From Marinobacter bryozoorum (lineage in GTDB: Bacteria > Pseudomonadota > Gammaproteobacteria > Pseudomonadales > Oleiphilaceae): a stretch of 61,506 nucleotides of DNA. Under the pieces are notes generated by a model. That model ran no database searches. It was given only the letters and a program-made list of their open reading frames with translations, and was not told the DNA's origin. The position numbers and the translations under genes are program-made. The DNA lies in assembly GCF_023156245.1 (NCBI RefSeq), contig NZ_JAKZAH010000023.1:1-61506 (forward strand), in the 5' to 3' direction. Every line of letters begins with the position of its first letter. The first letter of the stretch is position 1. Positions 15,841 through 24,813 of the stretch are shown in pieces.

Positions 15841-18594
15841 ATGTCCACAGCCCTGGCCGAGGCACCCCCAGCCACTACGGAATCCCTCCAGGTCATCAAG
15901 CGCAACGGCACCCTGGTGGGTTTCGACCCCTCCAAGATCAGCGTCGCCGTCACCAAGGCCTTCCTCGCCGTGGAGGGTGACCAGGCCGCCGGTTCCGCCC
16001 ATATCAACCATGCCGTCAAAGCCGTGACTGAGCAGGTGGTCCAGGCCATCAGTCGTCGCCTTAAGGCTGGTGGCAAGGTGCATATCGAGGACATCCAGGA
16101 CCAGGTGGAGCTGGCCCTGATGCGAGGTGAAGAGCAGAAAGTCGCCCGCGCCTATGTGCTGTACCGGGAAGAGCACGCCCGCCAGCGGGCGCTGGACGAG
16201 CCGGTGGAAGCACACCCGCATCTGACGGTGAAAAAGGCCGATGGCACGTCGGCACCTCTGGACCTGGGTTTGATGAAGCTGCAGGTAGAGCAGGCGGCAC
16301 AGGGCCTGGAAGGCATCGACGGTGAATCCCTGGTGGAGGACGCCCTGCGCAATCTCTACGACGGTATCGAGGAAACCGGGGTACTTTCTGCCCTGGTCAT
16401 GACAGCCCGTGGCCGTATCGAACAGGAACCGGACTACAGCGCCGTCACCGCGTGCTTGCTGCTGGAACAGCTCCGCCTGGAAACCGCCGGGGCACTGAAC
16501 CTGCCCACCACGCTCTCGCTGGCGGAGGTTTACCCACAGGCCCTGACAGCGTTTGTTCATGAAGGCATCCGCTACGAACTGCTGGACGAAGCCCTCGCTG
16601 CCTTTGATCTTGAACGCCTGGGCGCTGCCCTGAAACCCGAGCGGGACCAGCAGTTCGGGTTCCTGGGCCTGCAGACCCTGTACGACCGCTACTTCCTGCA
16701 CTGGAACCAGGCCCGCCTGGAGTTGCCCCAGGTGTTCTTTATGCGTGTCGCCATGGGCCTGGCCCTGCGGGAGGATGACCCCAACACCCGCGCCATCGAA
16801 TTCTATGAGCTACTGTCCAGCTTCGACTACATGGCCAGTACCCCCACGCTGTTCAACAGCGGTACCCGCCATTCCCAGCTGTCCTCCTGCTACCTGACCA
16901 CCGTCCAGGACGACCTGGAAAGCATTTATGGCGCCATTCGTGATAATGCCATGCTCTCCAAGTGGGCTGGCGGTCTGGGCAACGACTGGACCCCGGTGCG
17001 CGCGCTGGGCTCCCACATCAAGGGCACCAACGGTCAGAGCCAGGGCGTGGTGCCGTTCCTGAAAGTGGTTAACGACACCGCCGTGGCGGTGAACCAGGGC
17101 GGCAAGCGCAAGGGCGCCGTCTGCGCCTACCTGGAAAGCTGGCACCTGGATATCGAGGAATTCCTGGAGCTGCGCAAGAACACCGGTGACGAACGCCGCC
17201 GCACCCACGATATGAACACCGCCAACTGGGTACCGGACCTGCTCATTGAACGCATGCGAGAAGATGGCGACTGGACCCTGTTCTCCCCCAGCGATGTGAG
17301 CGATCTGCATGACCTGTACGGCAACGCCTTCCGGGAACGCTACGAGCACTACGAAAAACTGGCGGAACAGGGGGAAATCACCCTGTACAAGACGGTCTCC
17401 GCCAAGCAGCTCTGGCGCAAGATGCTCACCGTCCTGTTCGAAACCGGCCATCCCTGGATCACCTTCAAGGACCCCTGCAACCTGCGTTCACCCCAGCAGC
17501 ATAAAGGAGTCGTGCACAGCTCCAACCTGTGCACCGAAATCACCCTCAACACCAGCGAAGACGAAATCGCCGTGTGCAACCTGGGTTCCGTGAACCTGGC
17601 GGCCCATGTGCGGGATGGCGAGCTGGACGTACAACGGCTGGAGCGCACCGTCACCACCGCCGTACGCATGCTCGATAACGTCATCGACATTAACTACTAC
17701 GCGGTGCCCCAGGCGAAGAACTCCAACCTCAAACACCGCCCGGTGGGGCTGGGACTGATGGGCTTCCAGGACGCCCTCTACAAACTGGGGGTCCCCTATG
17801 CCAGCCCGGAAGCCGTGGCGTTCGCCGACGTGGCCATGGAGCAGCTCAGCTACTTCGCCATCCGTGCCTCCGCCACATTAGCCGGCGAACGGGGCGCCTA
17901 CGAAAGCTACGAGGGTTCCCTGTGGGACCAGGGCATCCTGCCCATCGACTCCCTGGACCTGCTGAGAGCGAACCGTCGCGACGGTGATTTCTCGGTCAAC
18001 ACCGAAACCCGGCTGGACTGGTCTCCGGTGCGTCAGCTCATTGCCCGCAACGGCATGCGCAACAGCAACGTCATGGCCATTGCCCCCACGGCTACCATCT
18101 CCAACATTGTCGGCGTCTCCCAGTCCATCGAACCGACCTACCAGAACCTGTTCGTCAAATCGAACCTCTCCGGCGAGTTCACCGTGGTGAACCCCTCACT
18201 GGTCCGGGACCTGAAGGCCGAGGGCCTGTGGGACAACGTCATGGTCAACGACCTCAAGTATTTCGACGGCAGCGTGCAACAGATCGACCGCATCCCGGCG
18301 GAGCTGAAAGCTCGCTACGCCACTGCCTTCGAAATCGATGCGAGATGGCTGGTGGAAGCCGCCGCGCGACGCCAGAAATGGCTGGACCAGGCCCAGAGTC
18401 TCAACCTCTACATGGCCGAACCCAACGGTCGCAAACTTGATGACCTGTACCAGCTGGCCTGGGAGCGGGGCCTCAAAACCACCTATTACCTGCGCTCCCT
18501 GGGTGCCACCGGTGCCGAGAAAACCGCCCCGGTTGCCGCGCCACAGCCGCAGGTGTGTTCGATTGACGAGCCTGATTGTGAGGCTTGTCAGTAA
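15841..18594 (+). CDS. nrdA: Class Ia ribonucleotide reductase, alpha subunit
   Basis: 917 residues, start ATG after AAGGAGAG. It reduces ribonucleoside diphosphates to deoxy forms for DNA synthesis. Two ATP-cone domains lie in tandem at the N-terminus (RNGTLVGFDPSKISVAVTKA from about residue 22, and KKADGTSAPLDLGLMKLQ from about 131), as in Pseudomonas NrdA; one probably senses ATP/dATP. Catalytic parts are present: SSCYLTT, NLCTEI (Asn, radical Cys, Glu), AVCNLGSVNL, the radical-transfer Tyr pair at 882-883 (TTYYLRSLG), and the C-terminal redox pair in EPDCEACQ. It sits behind a B12 riboswitch and a palindromic repeat, and nrdB follows after 237 bases. Confidence 0.97.
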   Translation: MSTALAEAPPATTESLQVIKRNGTLVGFDPSKISVAVTKAFLAVEGDQAAGSAHINHAVKAVTEQVVQAISRRLKAGGKVHIEDIQDQVELALMRGEEQKVARAYVLYREEHARQRALDEPVEAHPHLTVKKADGTSAPLDLGLMKLQVEQAAQGLEGIDGESLVEDALRNLYDGIEETGVLSALVMTARGRIEQEPDYSAVTACLLLEQLRLETAGALNLPTTLSLAEVYPQALTAFVHEGIRYELLDEALAAFDLERLGAALKPERDQQFGFLGLQTLYDRYFLHWNQARLELPQVFFMRVAMGLALREDDPNTRAIEFYELLSSFDYMASTPTLFNSGTRHSQLSSCYLTTVQDDLESIYGAIRDNAMLSKWAGGLGNDWTPVRALGSHIKGTNGQSQGVVPFLKVVNDTAVAVNQGGKRKGAVCAYLESWHLDIEEFLELRKNTGDERRRTHDMNTANWVPDLLIERMREDGDWTLFSPSDVSDLHDLYGNAFRERYEHYEKLAEQGEITLYKTVSAKQLWRKMLTVLFETGHPWITFKDPCNLRSPQQHKGVVHSSNLCTEITLNTSEDEIAVCNLGSVNLAAHVRDGELDVQRLERTVTTAVRMLDNVIDINYYAVPQAKNSNLKHRPVGLGLMGFQDALYKLGVPYASPEAVAFADVAMEQLSYFAIRASATLAGERGAYESYEGSLWDQGILPIDSLDLLRANRRDGDFSVNTETRLDWSPVRQLIARNGMRNSNVMAIAPTATISNIVGVSQSIEPTYQNLFVKSNLSGEFTVVNPSLVRDLKAEGLWDNVMVNDLKYFDGSVQQIDRIPAELKARYATAFEIDARWLVEAAARRQKWLDQAQSLNLYMAEPNGRKLDDLYQLAWERGLKTTYYLRSLGATGAEKTAPVAAPQPQVCSIDEPDCEACQ

Positions 18595-18606
18595 CTGATT
18601 TTTTTA

Positions 18607-18803
18607 GCCACGGAATCCACGGAACAACACGGATAAAGCAAAAAGATAAAGACTTTTTGGCCACGAAATCCACGAAATCCACGAAAGAACACGAAAGTTA
18701 AAAAACCAAAGGCTTCTGTTCGGTAGTCATTTTTTCGTGGGTTTAGTGGCCAAAGAAAATCTTTTCATCTTTTTCTTCCGTGTCCTTCCGTGGATTCCGT
18801 GGC
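18607..18803. repeat. Nested palindromic repeat, copy 2 (nrdA-nrdB gap)
   Basis: Same architecture as the copy at 15583-15778: outer arms GCCACGGAATCCACGGAA at 18607 and its complement ending at 18803, and inner arms of the CCACGAAATCCACGAAA type. The left inner arm has one extra AATCCACGA unit. The outer arms are less perfect than in copy 1 (AACAACACGGAT on the left; TCCTTCC on the right). It fills nearly the whole nrdA-nrdB gap and would fold into a long hairpin in the shared transcript. Confidence 0.85.
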
Positions 18804-18831
18804 CAACAAAGGCTTTAAGAGGAGAAACCCC

Positions 18832-19890
18832 ATGCTCAACTGGGACGACGAACCAAGACCCCAATCGAATACCGCCAGAACCGAGGGCCCGGCCCCGGTG
18901 AATGTCGATGACAAACGCGTTATCAATGGCGAAACCGACATCAACCAACTGGCCCCGTTCAAGTACCCCTGGGCCTGGGAGTACTTCATGAACGCCAACA
19001 AGAACCACTGGACCCCCCTGGACGTCAACATGGCCCAGGACGTCCACGACTACCACCATCGCCTCACGGCCCCGGAAAAGCACGTCTACGAGAACGTGCT
19101 GGCCTACCTCACCACTTCCGATATCCTCGCCATGCGCAACATCGGCCTGGCCGTCATGGAAAAGATGAGCGCGCCGGAGCTGCAGATCTACCAGGCCCGC
19201 CAGGTCTACGAAGAAGCCATGCACACCTGGGCTTACCAGCACTGCATCGAAACCCTCAACCTGGACCAGAGTGAAATCTACAACCGCTACCGGGTGGTGC
19301 CGGAAATCAACGGCAAGATCCAGATGGCCAACCGCCGCCTGGATGCCGCCATGCGCTCCGACCTCAACCTGCGCAACCGGGACGACCTGCAGGAATTCAT
19401 CATGTCCTACCTGTTCTTCGCGGCCGTGTTCGAGGGTGCCTGGTTCTACAACGGCTTCAGCCCCATCTTCGCCCTGCAGCGCCGGGGCCTGATGCGGGGC
19501 ACCGGCGAACAGCTGCAGTACATCCTGCGGGATGAGGCCATGCACTTTTCCTTCGGCCTGAAAGTGGTCAACCAGATTCTGGAGGAGGAAAACATCACCC
19601 TCGACCCCAAGGCGGTGCGGGACATGTGGGACGAGTCGGAAGCGGCAGAAAAGGCCTATGCCGGCTATATACTGCGGGATCCCATCCTGGGCTATTCGGC
19701 GGAGTACCACAGCGAGCAGTTCCGGTTCGTCGCCAATCGCCGGGCGAGGACCGTGGGCCTGGAAGAGCCCTTCCCCGGCGCGAAAAACGTCTCCCCCTGG
19801 CTGGACGAACAGGCCACCCTGCGCAAGGAGAAGAACTTCTTCGAGACCCGTGTAATTGAGTATCAGACCGGAGCCCAGCTGGAGTGGTAG
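18832..19890 (+). CDS. nrdB: Class Ia ribonucleotide reductase, beta subunit
   Basis: 352 residues from ATG 18832 (AGGAGA upstream); an ATG 42 bases earlier lies in the repeat. NrdB houses the diiron site and stable tyrosyl radical used by NrdA. The ligand pattern is intact: E128 and H131 with the radical Tyr at 135 in EEAMHTWAY, then FEGAWFY, and DEAMHFSFG with Glu and His. The presence of Tyr argues for the Fe-tyrosyl type rather than the radical-free Mn/Fe class Ic. It must share the nrdA transcript or use a promoter in the repeat. Confidence 0.96.
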   Translation: MLNWDDEPRPQSNTARTEGPAPVNVDDKRVINGETDINQLAPFKYPWAWEYFMNANKNHWTPLDVNMAQDVHDYHHRLTAPEKHVYENVLAYLTTSDILAMRNIGLAVMEKMSAPELQIYQARQVYEEAMHTWAYQHCIETLNLDQSEIYNRYRVVPEINGKIQMANRRLDAAMRSDLNLRNRDDLQEFIMSYLFFAAVFEGAWFYNGFSPIFALQRRGLMRGTGEQLQYILRDEAMHFSFGLKVVNQILEEENITLDPKAVRDMWDESEAAEKAYAGYILRDPILGYSAEYHSEQFRFVANRRARTVGLEEPFPGAKNVSPWLDEQATLRKEKNFFETRVIEYQTGAQLEW

Positions 19891-19971
19891 GTCAGGAGAT
19901 CGAGCCGGGAGGGCTTCAGAGGAACTGTCATTGGCAGGTACACTGTCGCTGAACCTGAAGTGTGAGACCCC

Positions 19972-20745
19972 ATGCCCAGATCCTTCTACCGCCGCGGGCC
20001 GGACCACCGCCGCGGTGCCCCGGTGACCTTCCTGGATGTCCGGCGCCGATTTCAGTTCCGCACCATCGAGATCGGCCGCTGGGTCACCGAGCCGGAAAAA
20101 CAGCGTAGCGCCGCCCTGTTCTACGACGCCCTGTGCGATCTGATGACCATCCTGGGTGGAACCGAAACCCTCATCTCCCTCCGGGGTACCCTGGCCCTGC
20201 AATACGGCATCGGCGGCCAGCCCGGCGTATCCGCCTACTACACCCCGGCTACCCGCAGCTTCGCCCTGGCCAAGAACGCCGGACCTGGCAGCATCGCCCA
20301 CGAATGGTTCCACGCCTTTGATCACTACATTGCCGACAAGCTGTTTGAACAAGGCAGCAAGGGCGCTTTCGGCTCCACCCTATGGCTGACCCGGGACGAT
20401 CCGGTGTCACATCCCCTCAACCAGCGCCTGCAGGCCTGTTACAAGGCCATTCTGCTAAACCCGGCCGGCACCGGGACCAGCGATCTGTTTCGCCAGTCCG
20501 CGAAAGCCGACAAGGCCGCCGGTGTCCTCTACTTCAGCAAGCCCGAAGAACTCTGTGCCCGGGCCTTCGAGGCATTTGTGCAGGACGCCGACTGCAAGAA
20601 CGAATTCCTGGTCAAGGGTACCCGGGAAACCGACGAAGCCAGGATGGGGCTGTACCCGCGGGGTGAGCAGCGGGAGGAGATCAACTGCGCCTTTCAGAAC
20701 TACTTTTTCAACCTTGGTCATGCACTGCAGCGGATCAAGGTCTGA
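19972..20745 (+). CDS. CLCA_X family protein with HEWFH zinc-protease motif
   Basis: 257 residues. Residues about 109-117 are HEWFHAFDH, an HExxH motif of zinc metallopeptidases, preceded by PGSIA. The start (MPRSFYRRGPDHRRG) is basic and has no signal peptide. Other conserved-looking parts are FRTIEIGRWVTEPEKQ and YFSKPEELCARAFEAFVQD, where the Glu after the motif could be a third metal ligand. I assign it to the CLCA_X group from memory; the role is unknown. No operon partner; nrdB ends 81 bases upstream. Confidence 0.7.
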   Translation: MPRSFYRRGPDHRRGAPVTFLDVRRRFQFRTIEIGRWVTEPEKQRSAALFYDALCDLMTILGGTETLISLRGTLALQYGIGGQPGVSAYYTPATRSFALAKNAGPGSIAHEWFHAFDHYIADKLFEQGSKGAFGSTLWLTRDDPVSHPLNQRLQACYKAILLNPAGTGTSDLFRQSAKADKAAGVLYFSKPEELCARAFEAFVQDADCKNEFLVKGTRETDEARMGLYPRGEQREEINCAFQNYFFNLGHALQRIKV

Positions 20746-20900
20746 GGAGCGGGATTGACACACACAGGCTGGTATATTGCATTCAGGTTGGGTGTCTGAC
20801 GGCTATGCTATCAGGGATGGACCAGAGTCCGACCAGAGGTTCGTGTGACCCGCGAACCGTGCGCCCGGCTCCATGCATTTGCTGGTGAGAGGTAGAATAA

Positions 20901-21251
20901 TTGGCCTACTACATAACAAAAGTCTTGGTAACTGCGGTTCTGGTTGTGCTGATCTCGGAGATATCAAAACGCAGTTCATTTATCGGGGCGGTTCTTGCAT
21001 CCGTGCCTTTGACCTCTGTTCTGGCATTGCTTTGGTTATACATCGACACCGGGGATATCGACAGGGCCAGCGAACTTGCCAGCAGCGTATTCTGGCTGGT
21101 CATCCCATCTTTGGCATTATTTGTCGCTCTGCCGTTACTCCTTAAGCAAGGTGTCAACTTCTACCTCAGCCTCGCGGTATCGATTGGCATTACCACAACC
21201 TGTTACTGGTTAATGATCATTGTTCTCCACCATTATGGCGTAGAGCTTTGA
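20901..21251 (+). CDS. DUF3147 family small membrane protein
   Basis: 116 residues, probably from TTG 20901 with GAGAGG upstream. It is almost entirely hydrophobic with four likely membrane helices: YITKVLVTAVLVVLISEI, ASVPLTSVLALLWLYI, VFWLVIPSLALFVALPLLL and the last segment after NFYLSL. The S-x-x-IGAVLAS-P pattern fits DUF3147. Inner-membrane location is clear, function unknown. The lipoprotein gene follows after 31 bases, perhaps in one transcript. Confidence 0.75.
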   Translation: MAYYITKVLVTAVLVVLISEISKRSSFIGAVLASVPLTSVLALLWLYIDTGDIDRASELASSVFWLVIPSLALFVALPLLLKQGVNFYLSLAVSIGITTTCYWLMIIVLHHYGVEL

Positions 21252-21282
21252 ACTATCGATCATTGCGTTTGGGGAGATATCC

Positions 21283-21816
21283 ATGCGCTTGATCCTGGTC
21301 AGTCTGCTGCTCGCAACCCTGTTAACCGGCTGCGCCAACGTCTCACGTTTCGAGAAAGGACCGTTGGTGGCCCATGGTGAACAAATTGATGGCTCCGGCG
21401 AACCTCTTTATTGCGTGGTAGGGATAGATCTGGGGAAAGCAGGGGATTCAAGGCCTTTGGAGGCTCTGCTGAGACTGTCACCGGACAGTCCACCGGTTTC
21501 CATTGGTGCTCTGCGACCGCAACAGGTTGCCCGTTACCTGCCACCCTTTGTATCGCCTCCACAGTGGCCTGACTCATGGAAGCAAAAATCCAGAGAGAAC
21601 GATGCCTATACGGGGGGCGGATTCCACATCGTGTTCAGGGAGGGACGTCTGTTGTCGGTCGGGATCTGTTCCCATTGCGCCGGGGAAAGGGAGGAGCCAG
21701 TAGTTGGCACGCCGGATGGTCAGCATTGGTACGCCTTGCCGCTTACCCGGCAGCAGGTCATCGATGTATTTGGTCATTCGGACCGGGTACATAAAGTGAA
21801 TGAGGTTCGATACTGA
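21283..21816 (+). CDS. Putative lipoprotein
   Basis: 177 residues. MRLILVSLLLATLLTGC is a short signal peptide with lipobox LLTGC (Cys17). The mature region has GEPLYCVVGIDLGKAG, a GALRPQQVARYLPPF segment and a CSHC motif in VGICSHCAGERE, which could form a disulfide or bind metal. The ribosome site GGGGAG is well placed. It resembles no family I can name. Probably anchored in the outer or inner membrane on the periplasmic side. Confidence 0.75.
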   Translation: MRLILVSLLLATLLTGCANVSRFEKGPLVAHGEQIDGSGEPLYCVVGIDLGKAGDSRPLEALLRLSPDSPPVSIGALRPQQVARYLPPFVSPPQWPDSWKQKSRENDAYTGGGFHIVFREGRLLSVGICSHCAGEREEPVVGTPDGQHWYALPLTRQQVIDVFGHSDRVHKVNEVRY

Positions 21817-21829
21817 GTGAGGTGAAGAT

Positions 21830-22507
21830 GTGTTGGAAGCAGAGCCAATGAAACCATCTCGTGTTACCGCAACCCGCCTGGTGCCATCGCTTGCCTTTGC
21901 CCTCTTTGCCATGCTTTATATCTCCCTTCGGGACGTTTTCCCCCACGGCGTGGGGTGGTTTTTCAAGGTCATCCCTATTGCACTGCTCCTTCAGTTGGTG
22001 GTGGCAAAGGGCGCGGGGAGAACCCGTAACTTCCTGATTGCCGCGCTGGTGCTCTCGGGAACCGGGGACATTCTGCTCAGCCTGGACGGCCTGTTTATTC
22101 CCGGGCTGGGCGCCTTCCTGCTGGCTCAACTGACTTACACAGCGTTATTTCTCACACAGTTTCGCTGGCGGGTGGGTCGATTGCCCTGGGCGGCCGTGAT
22201 CCTTGCCTACGCCCTGGCCTGCACCCTGTTTATCATTCCACAGACTGGTGACCTGCAGCTGGTAACTTTGGTTTATATGATTGCCATCAGCCTGATGGCG
22301 ATCTCCGCCGGTTTCCGGGATGACAGTCAATTTCTCTGGGTGGCCCTGGGTGCGCTGATCTTCATGGTCAGCGATACCCTGATTGCCATCGACAAGTTCG
22401 TCTCGCCCTTCGCCGGATCGGGTGTCGCCATTATGGCCACCTACTATATTGCCCAGTTGCTGATTTGCGTTGGTGTGATCAGGCATGGCCGTGGCCCAGG
22501 CGGTTAG
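21830..22507 (+). CDS. YhhN family membrane protein (lysoplasmalogenase-like)
   Basis: 225 residues from GTG 21830 (GAGGTGAA upstream); ATG 21848 is an alternative. It has about eight hydrophobic helices. Motifs seen are LVLSGTGDILLSLD (about residues 71-84), LAQLTYTALF and GALIFMVSDTLIAI, which match the YhhN/TMEM86 family with its conserved Asp residues (GD and SD). Eukaryotic members hydrolyse lysoplasmalogen; the bacterial substrate is not established. It follows the lipoprotein by 13 bases, so the two are probably co-transcribed. Confidence 0.85.
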   Translation: MLEAEPMKPSRVTATRLVPSLAFALFAMLYISLRDVFPHGVGWFFKVIPIALLLQLVVAKGAGRTRNFLIAALVLSGTGDILLSLDGLFIPGLGAFLLAQLTYTALFLTQFRWRVGRLPWAAVILAYALACTLFIIPQTGDLQLVTLVYMIAISLMAISAGFRDDSQFLWVALGALIFMVSDTLIAIDKFVSPFAGSGVAIMATYYIAQLLICVGVIRHGRGPGG

Positions 22508-22596
22508 ATTTTTTCCCCGTTGCTTCCTGCGATTAGTCGAAATGCTTACCCCTGATGCATATGATTGGCGTACATGAAGAAACCGCCGAGAGAACG

Positions 22597-23946
22597 ATGA
22601 CGAAAACAGCAGGGCCATCAAGCAGGAAGAGTTACACCTACCTGGGAACGGTTGATGACTCGGTGTTCCGCTACAAGTGGGATATCGACATTGACCTGAA
22701 ATACCTGAACAACATGCTCCTGCGCAAGGCGGTCATGGGTGAGCGGATTGTGCTCAACGATGGCTATCTTCTCAACCTGCCTGCGGCCCGCGAGGCCCTG
22801 TTGAATCCCTCGAAATCACCCCTCAAGCTCCTGATCGAACAGAATTTTGTCCGCATTTTGCAGCGTAACGAGTCCCTGGCCGAGTTGCCGGAAGCCATGG
22901 CTTCCCAGGGTGTGGAGTCCTTTGAAGGTCTGCGCAAATCTGCCGAATGGAGCGACCTTGGCCCCATGCTCAAGCGTTGGGAGCCGGTATTGCAGCAATA
23001 TCAGAATTTCCTGCCCTGGCCGAAAAAGGATATCAGCCATGGCTTCACCCTGATGATGCAGCGATTACAGGGGCACACGGTGCAGGGTCTGGGGCTGAAC
23101 CATGTCAGTGATGACCTCTGGCGCCGGGTACTGGATACCTACCTGGAGCAATCAGAGCAATCCCATGCCGCAGCGAGAACACGGTGGGAAAACCTGGTGC
23201 TCGAACTGGCCGGACAGGAGCCGCAAGCAAAGTCCCTGGTGGACGAACTGATGGGCCTGGCGAACCAGGTTTACCACTACAATTTCGGCGTATGCCTTTC
23301 TGCGGTCAGGGACCCGGCCCAGGCAGGCAGTTCCCTGGACTCATCCACCATGGCGGTCGAAACCCGATACAGCCCGGCTTTCGCCGACCTGTTGCAGGTC
23401 GATTCCGTTATGGACACCGTAACGTTTGATGCGCCAACGCTGAAGCTGCCCAGGCGGGTTCCGGTGGACGCCAGGGATTTCTGGGAACAGCTGGTGCGGC
23501 CGGATACCGAGCTGGGCGAGAAACGGGCGGGTTTCGTCGACAGTTATGAGGCTTATCTCAATGGTGAAATCGACCGCAAGCAACTGGAAGATATTGCGGA
23601 TGACTATTCCCGCAGGCTTCTTCGCAGTTGTGGAGAGGTGGAAACCCGGTCAAGGACCGCCCGACTGGGTCGCACTGCCATGAGCCTCGGTTTTGTCGGC
23701 GCCGGGACGTTACTGGGGGGACCGGTGTTTGCGTTGTTGTTATGGGTGGCCGAAAACGCCGCGGTCCCGACCGTGATGAAAGTGTTGCGCCGCAGGGGGC
23801 AGGAGGTTGAGCTGCCGGTTGCAGGGAGCAAATCCCGAACCCCGGAACCGGTAAGCGCCGGTGGTGCTGGTACCCAGCTGGCGTCTGTTCAGCTGGACCC
23901 GGGGAAGGCGTCCGAGCTGGTCAGTCAGATCAGGGACTTTGGCTAG
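22597..23946 (+). CDS. Hypothetical protein with C-terminal membrane segment
   Basis: 449 residues from ATG 22597 (GAGAG upstream); ATG 22555 would add 14. I do not recognise the family. The sequence is mostly helical and polar, with YTYLGTVDDSVFRYKWDIDI at the start and a long alpha-helical middle. A glycine-rich hydrophobic segment near residues 380-397 (MSLGFVGAGTLLGGPVFALL) probably crosses or dips into the membrane. The tail ends VQLDPGKASELVSQIRDFG. It stands alone between yhhN and the Lrp-type regulator. A role cannot be given. Confidence 0.65.
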   Translation: MTKTAGPSSRKSYTYLGTVDDSVFRYKWDIDIDLKYLNNMLLRKAVMGERIVLNDGYLLNLPAAREALLNPSKSPLKLLIEQNFVRILQRNESLAELPEAMASQGVESFEGLRKSAEWSDLGPMLKRWEPVLQQYQNFLPWPKKDISHGFTLMMQRLQGHTVQGLGLNHVSDDLWRRVLDTYLEQSEQSHAAARTRWENLVLELAGQEPQAKSLVDELMGLANQVYHYNFGVCLSAVRDPAQAGSSLDSSTMAVETRYSPAFADLLQVDSVMDTVTFDAPTLKLPRRVPVDARDFWEQLVRPDTELGEKRAGFVDSYEAYLNGEIDRKQLEDIADDYSRRLLRSCGEVETRSRTARLGRTAMSLGFVGAGTLLGGPVFALLLWVAENAAVPTVMKVLRRRGQEVELPVAGSKSRTPEPVSAGGAGTQLASVQLDPGKASELVSQIRDFG

Positions 23947-24065
23947 TGTGCCTTTATCGCCATTTCGTGTGCCGCTGAGAAGCTGGGTACTCCTGCTTGG
24001 GGGCAGGAACCTTTTAATGGAGCTGTAGTTACCTGCCCGCCCTCGAGAACCATGGCTCGGACCGG

Positions 24066-24518
24066 TCAGAGGGCCCCGTCCCGCACACTTTCCATGACCA
24101 CGAACGTACTGGTCTGCAGCACGTGGGGCAGGGCCGAGATCTGCTCCCCCAACACCTGCCGGTATTCGGCCATGTTGCGGGTGCGGACCTTCAGCAGGTA
24201 ATCGAAGTTGCCGGCGATCATGTGGCACTGCTCGACGGCAGCAATGCCCCGCACCGCCTCGTTAAAGGCCGCCAGGGCCTTGCTGCTGGTGTCGTTGAGG
24301 GTCACCTGGGCAAAGGCGATATGGCTCATGCCCATACGGGTCTGGTTGAGCAGGGCGGTGTAGCCGGTGATATAGCCCTGCTCCTCCAGCCGGCGCATGC
24401 GTACCTGGCAGGGGGTCTTGGACAGCCCCACCCGGGAGGCCAGCTCGGTGATGGTAATACGGGCGTTTTTCTGCAGTTCCCGCATGATGGAACGGTCGAT
24501 ACGGTCTGGCTCGGTCAT
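24066..24518 (-). CDS. Lrp/AsnC family regulator, probable proline regulator
   Basis: 150 residues, standard for the family. The DNA-binding domain is at the N-terminus (DRIDRSIMRELQKNARITIT, then ELASRVGLSKTPCQVRMRRL as the helix-turn-helix). The RAM ligand domain follows, with the TRNMAEYRQVLGEQISALP segment. It is divergent from putA across 295 bases. In many proteobacteria an Lrp-type protein (PutR) next to putA activates it with proline, so I infer that role. The AT-rich gap should hold both promoters and the operator. Confidence 0.85.
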   Translation of the reverse strand: MTEPDRIDRSIMRELQKNARITITELASRVGLSKTPCQVRMRRLEEQGYITGYTALLNQTRMGMSHIAFAQVTLNDTSSKALAAFNEAVRGIAAVEQCHMIAGNFDYLLKVRTRNMAEYRQVLGEQISALPHVLQTSTFVVMESVRDGAL

Positions 24519-24813
24519 AGGCTCTGGTTCCTGGCGGTATAAAACCGGTCGTCGATTACCTGCGTACCTCCCCTTAGCGTTCTAGACTGACATCTATACA
24601 GGTTCGACAGCAGGCATCGTTGGATCCGCTTCCCGGATAACGGGCTGTTCAGGCCGTTTTCCCTGAAATCATGCAAATCATGGCGATCATTGTAATTAAG
24701 ATCGCCTAAAAATGGGCAATTTTACTACTGTATAAAATTAATACAGGAAAACGGCCTACCCTCCTGTCGGTAGAATGCCTGCAAGAGAGACACATGACGA
24801 TGAGGTTACCGCT

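Noticed and set aside
18727..20352. 541-codon minus-strand frame across nrdB
   Set aside because: Shadow of nrdB and the CLCA_X gene; composition rich in V, G, H without known motif.
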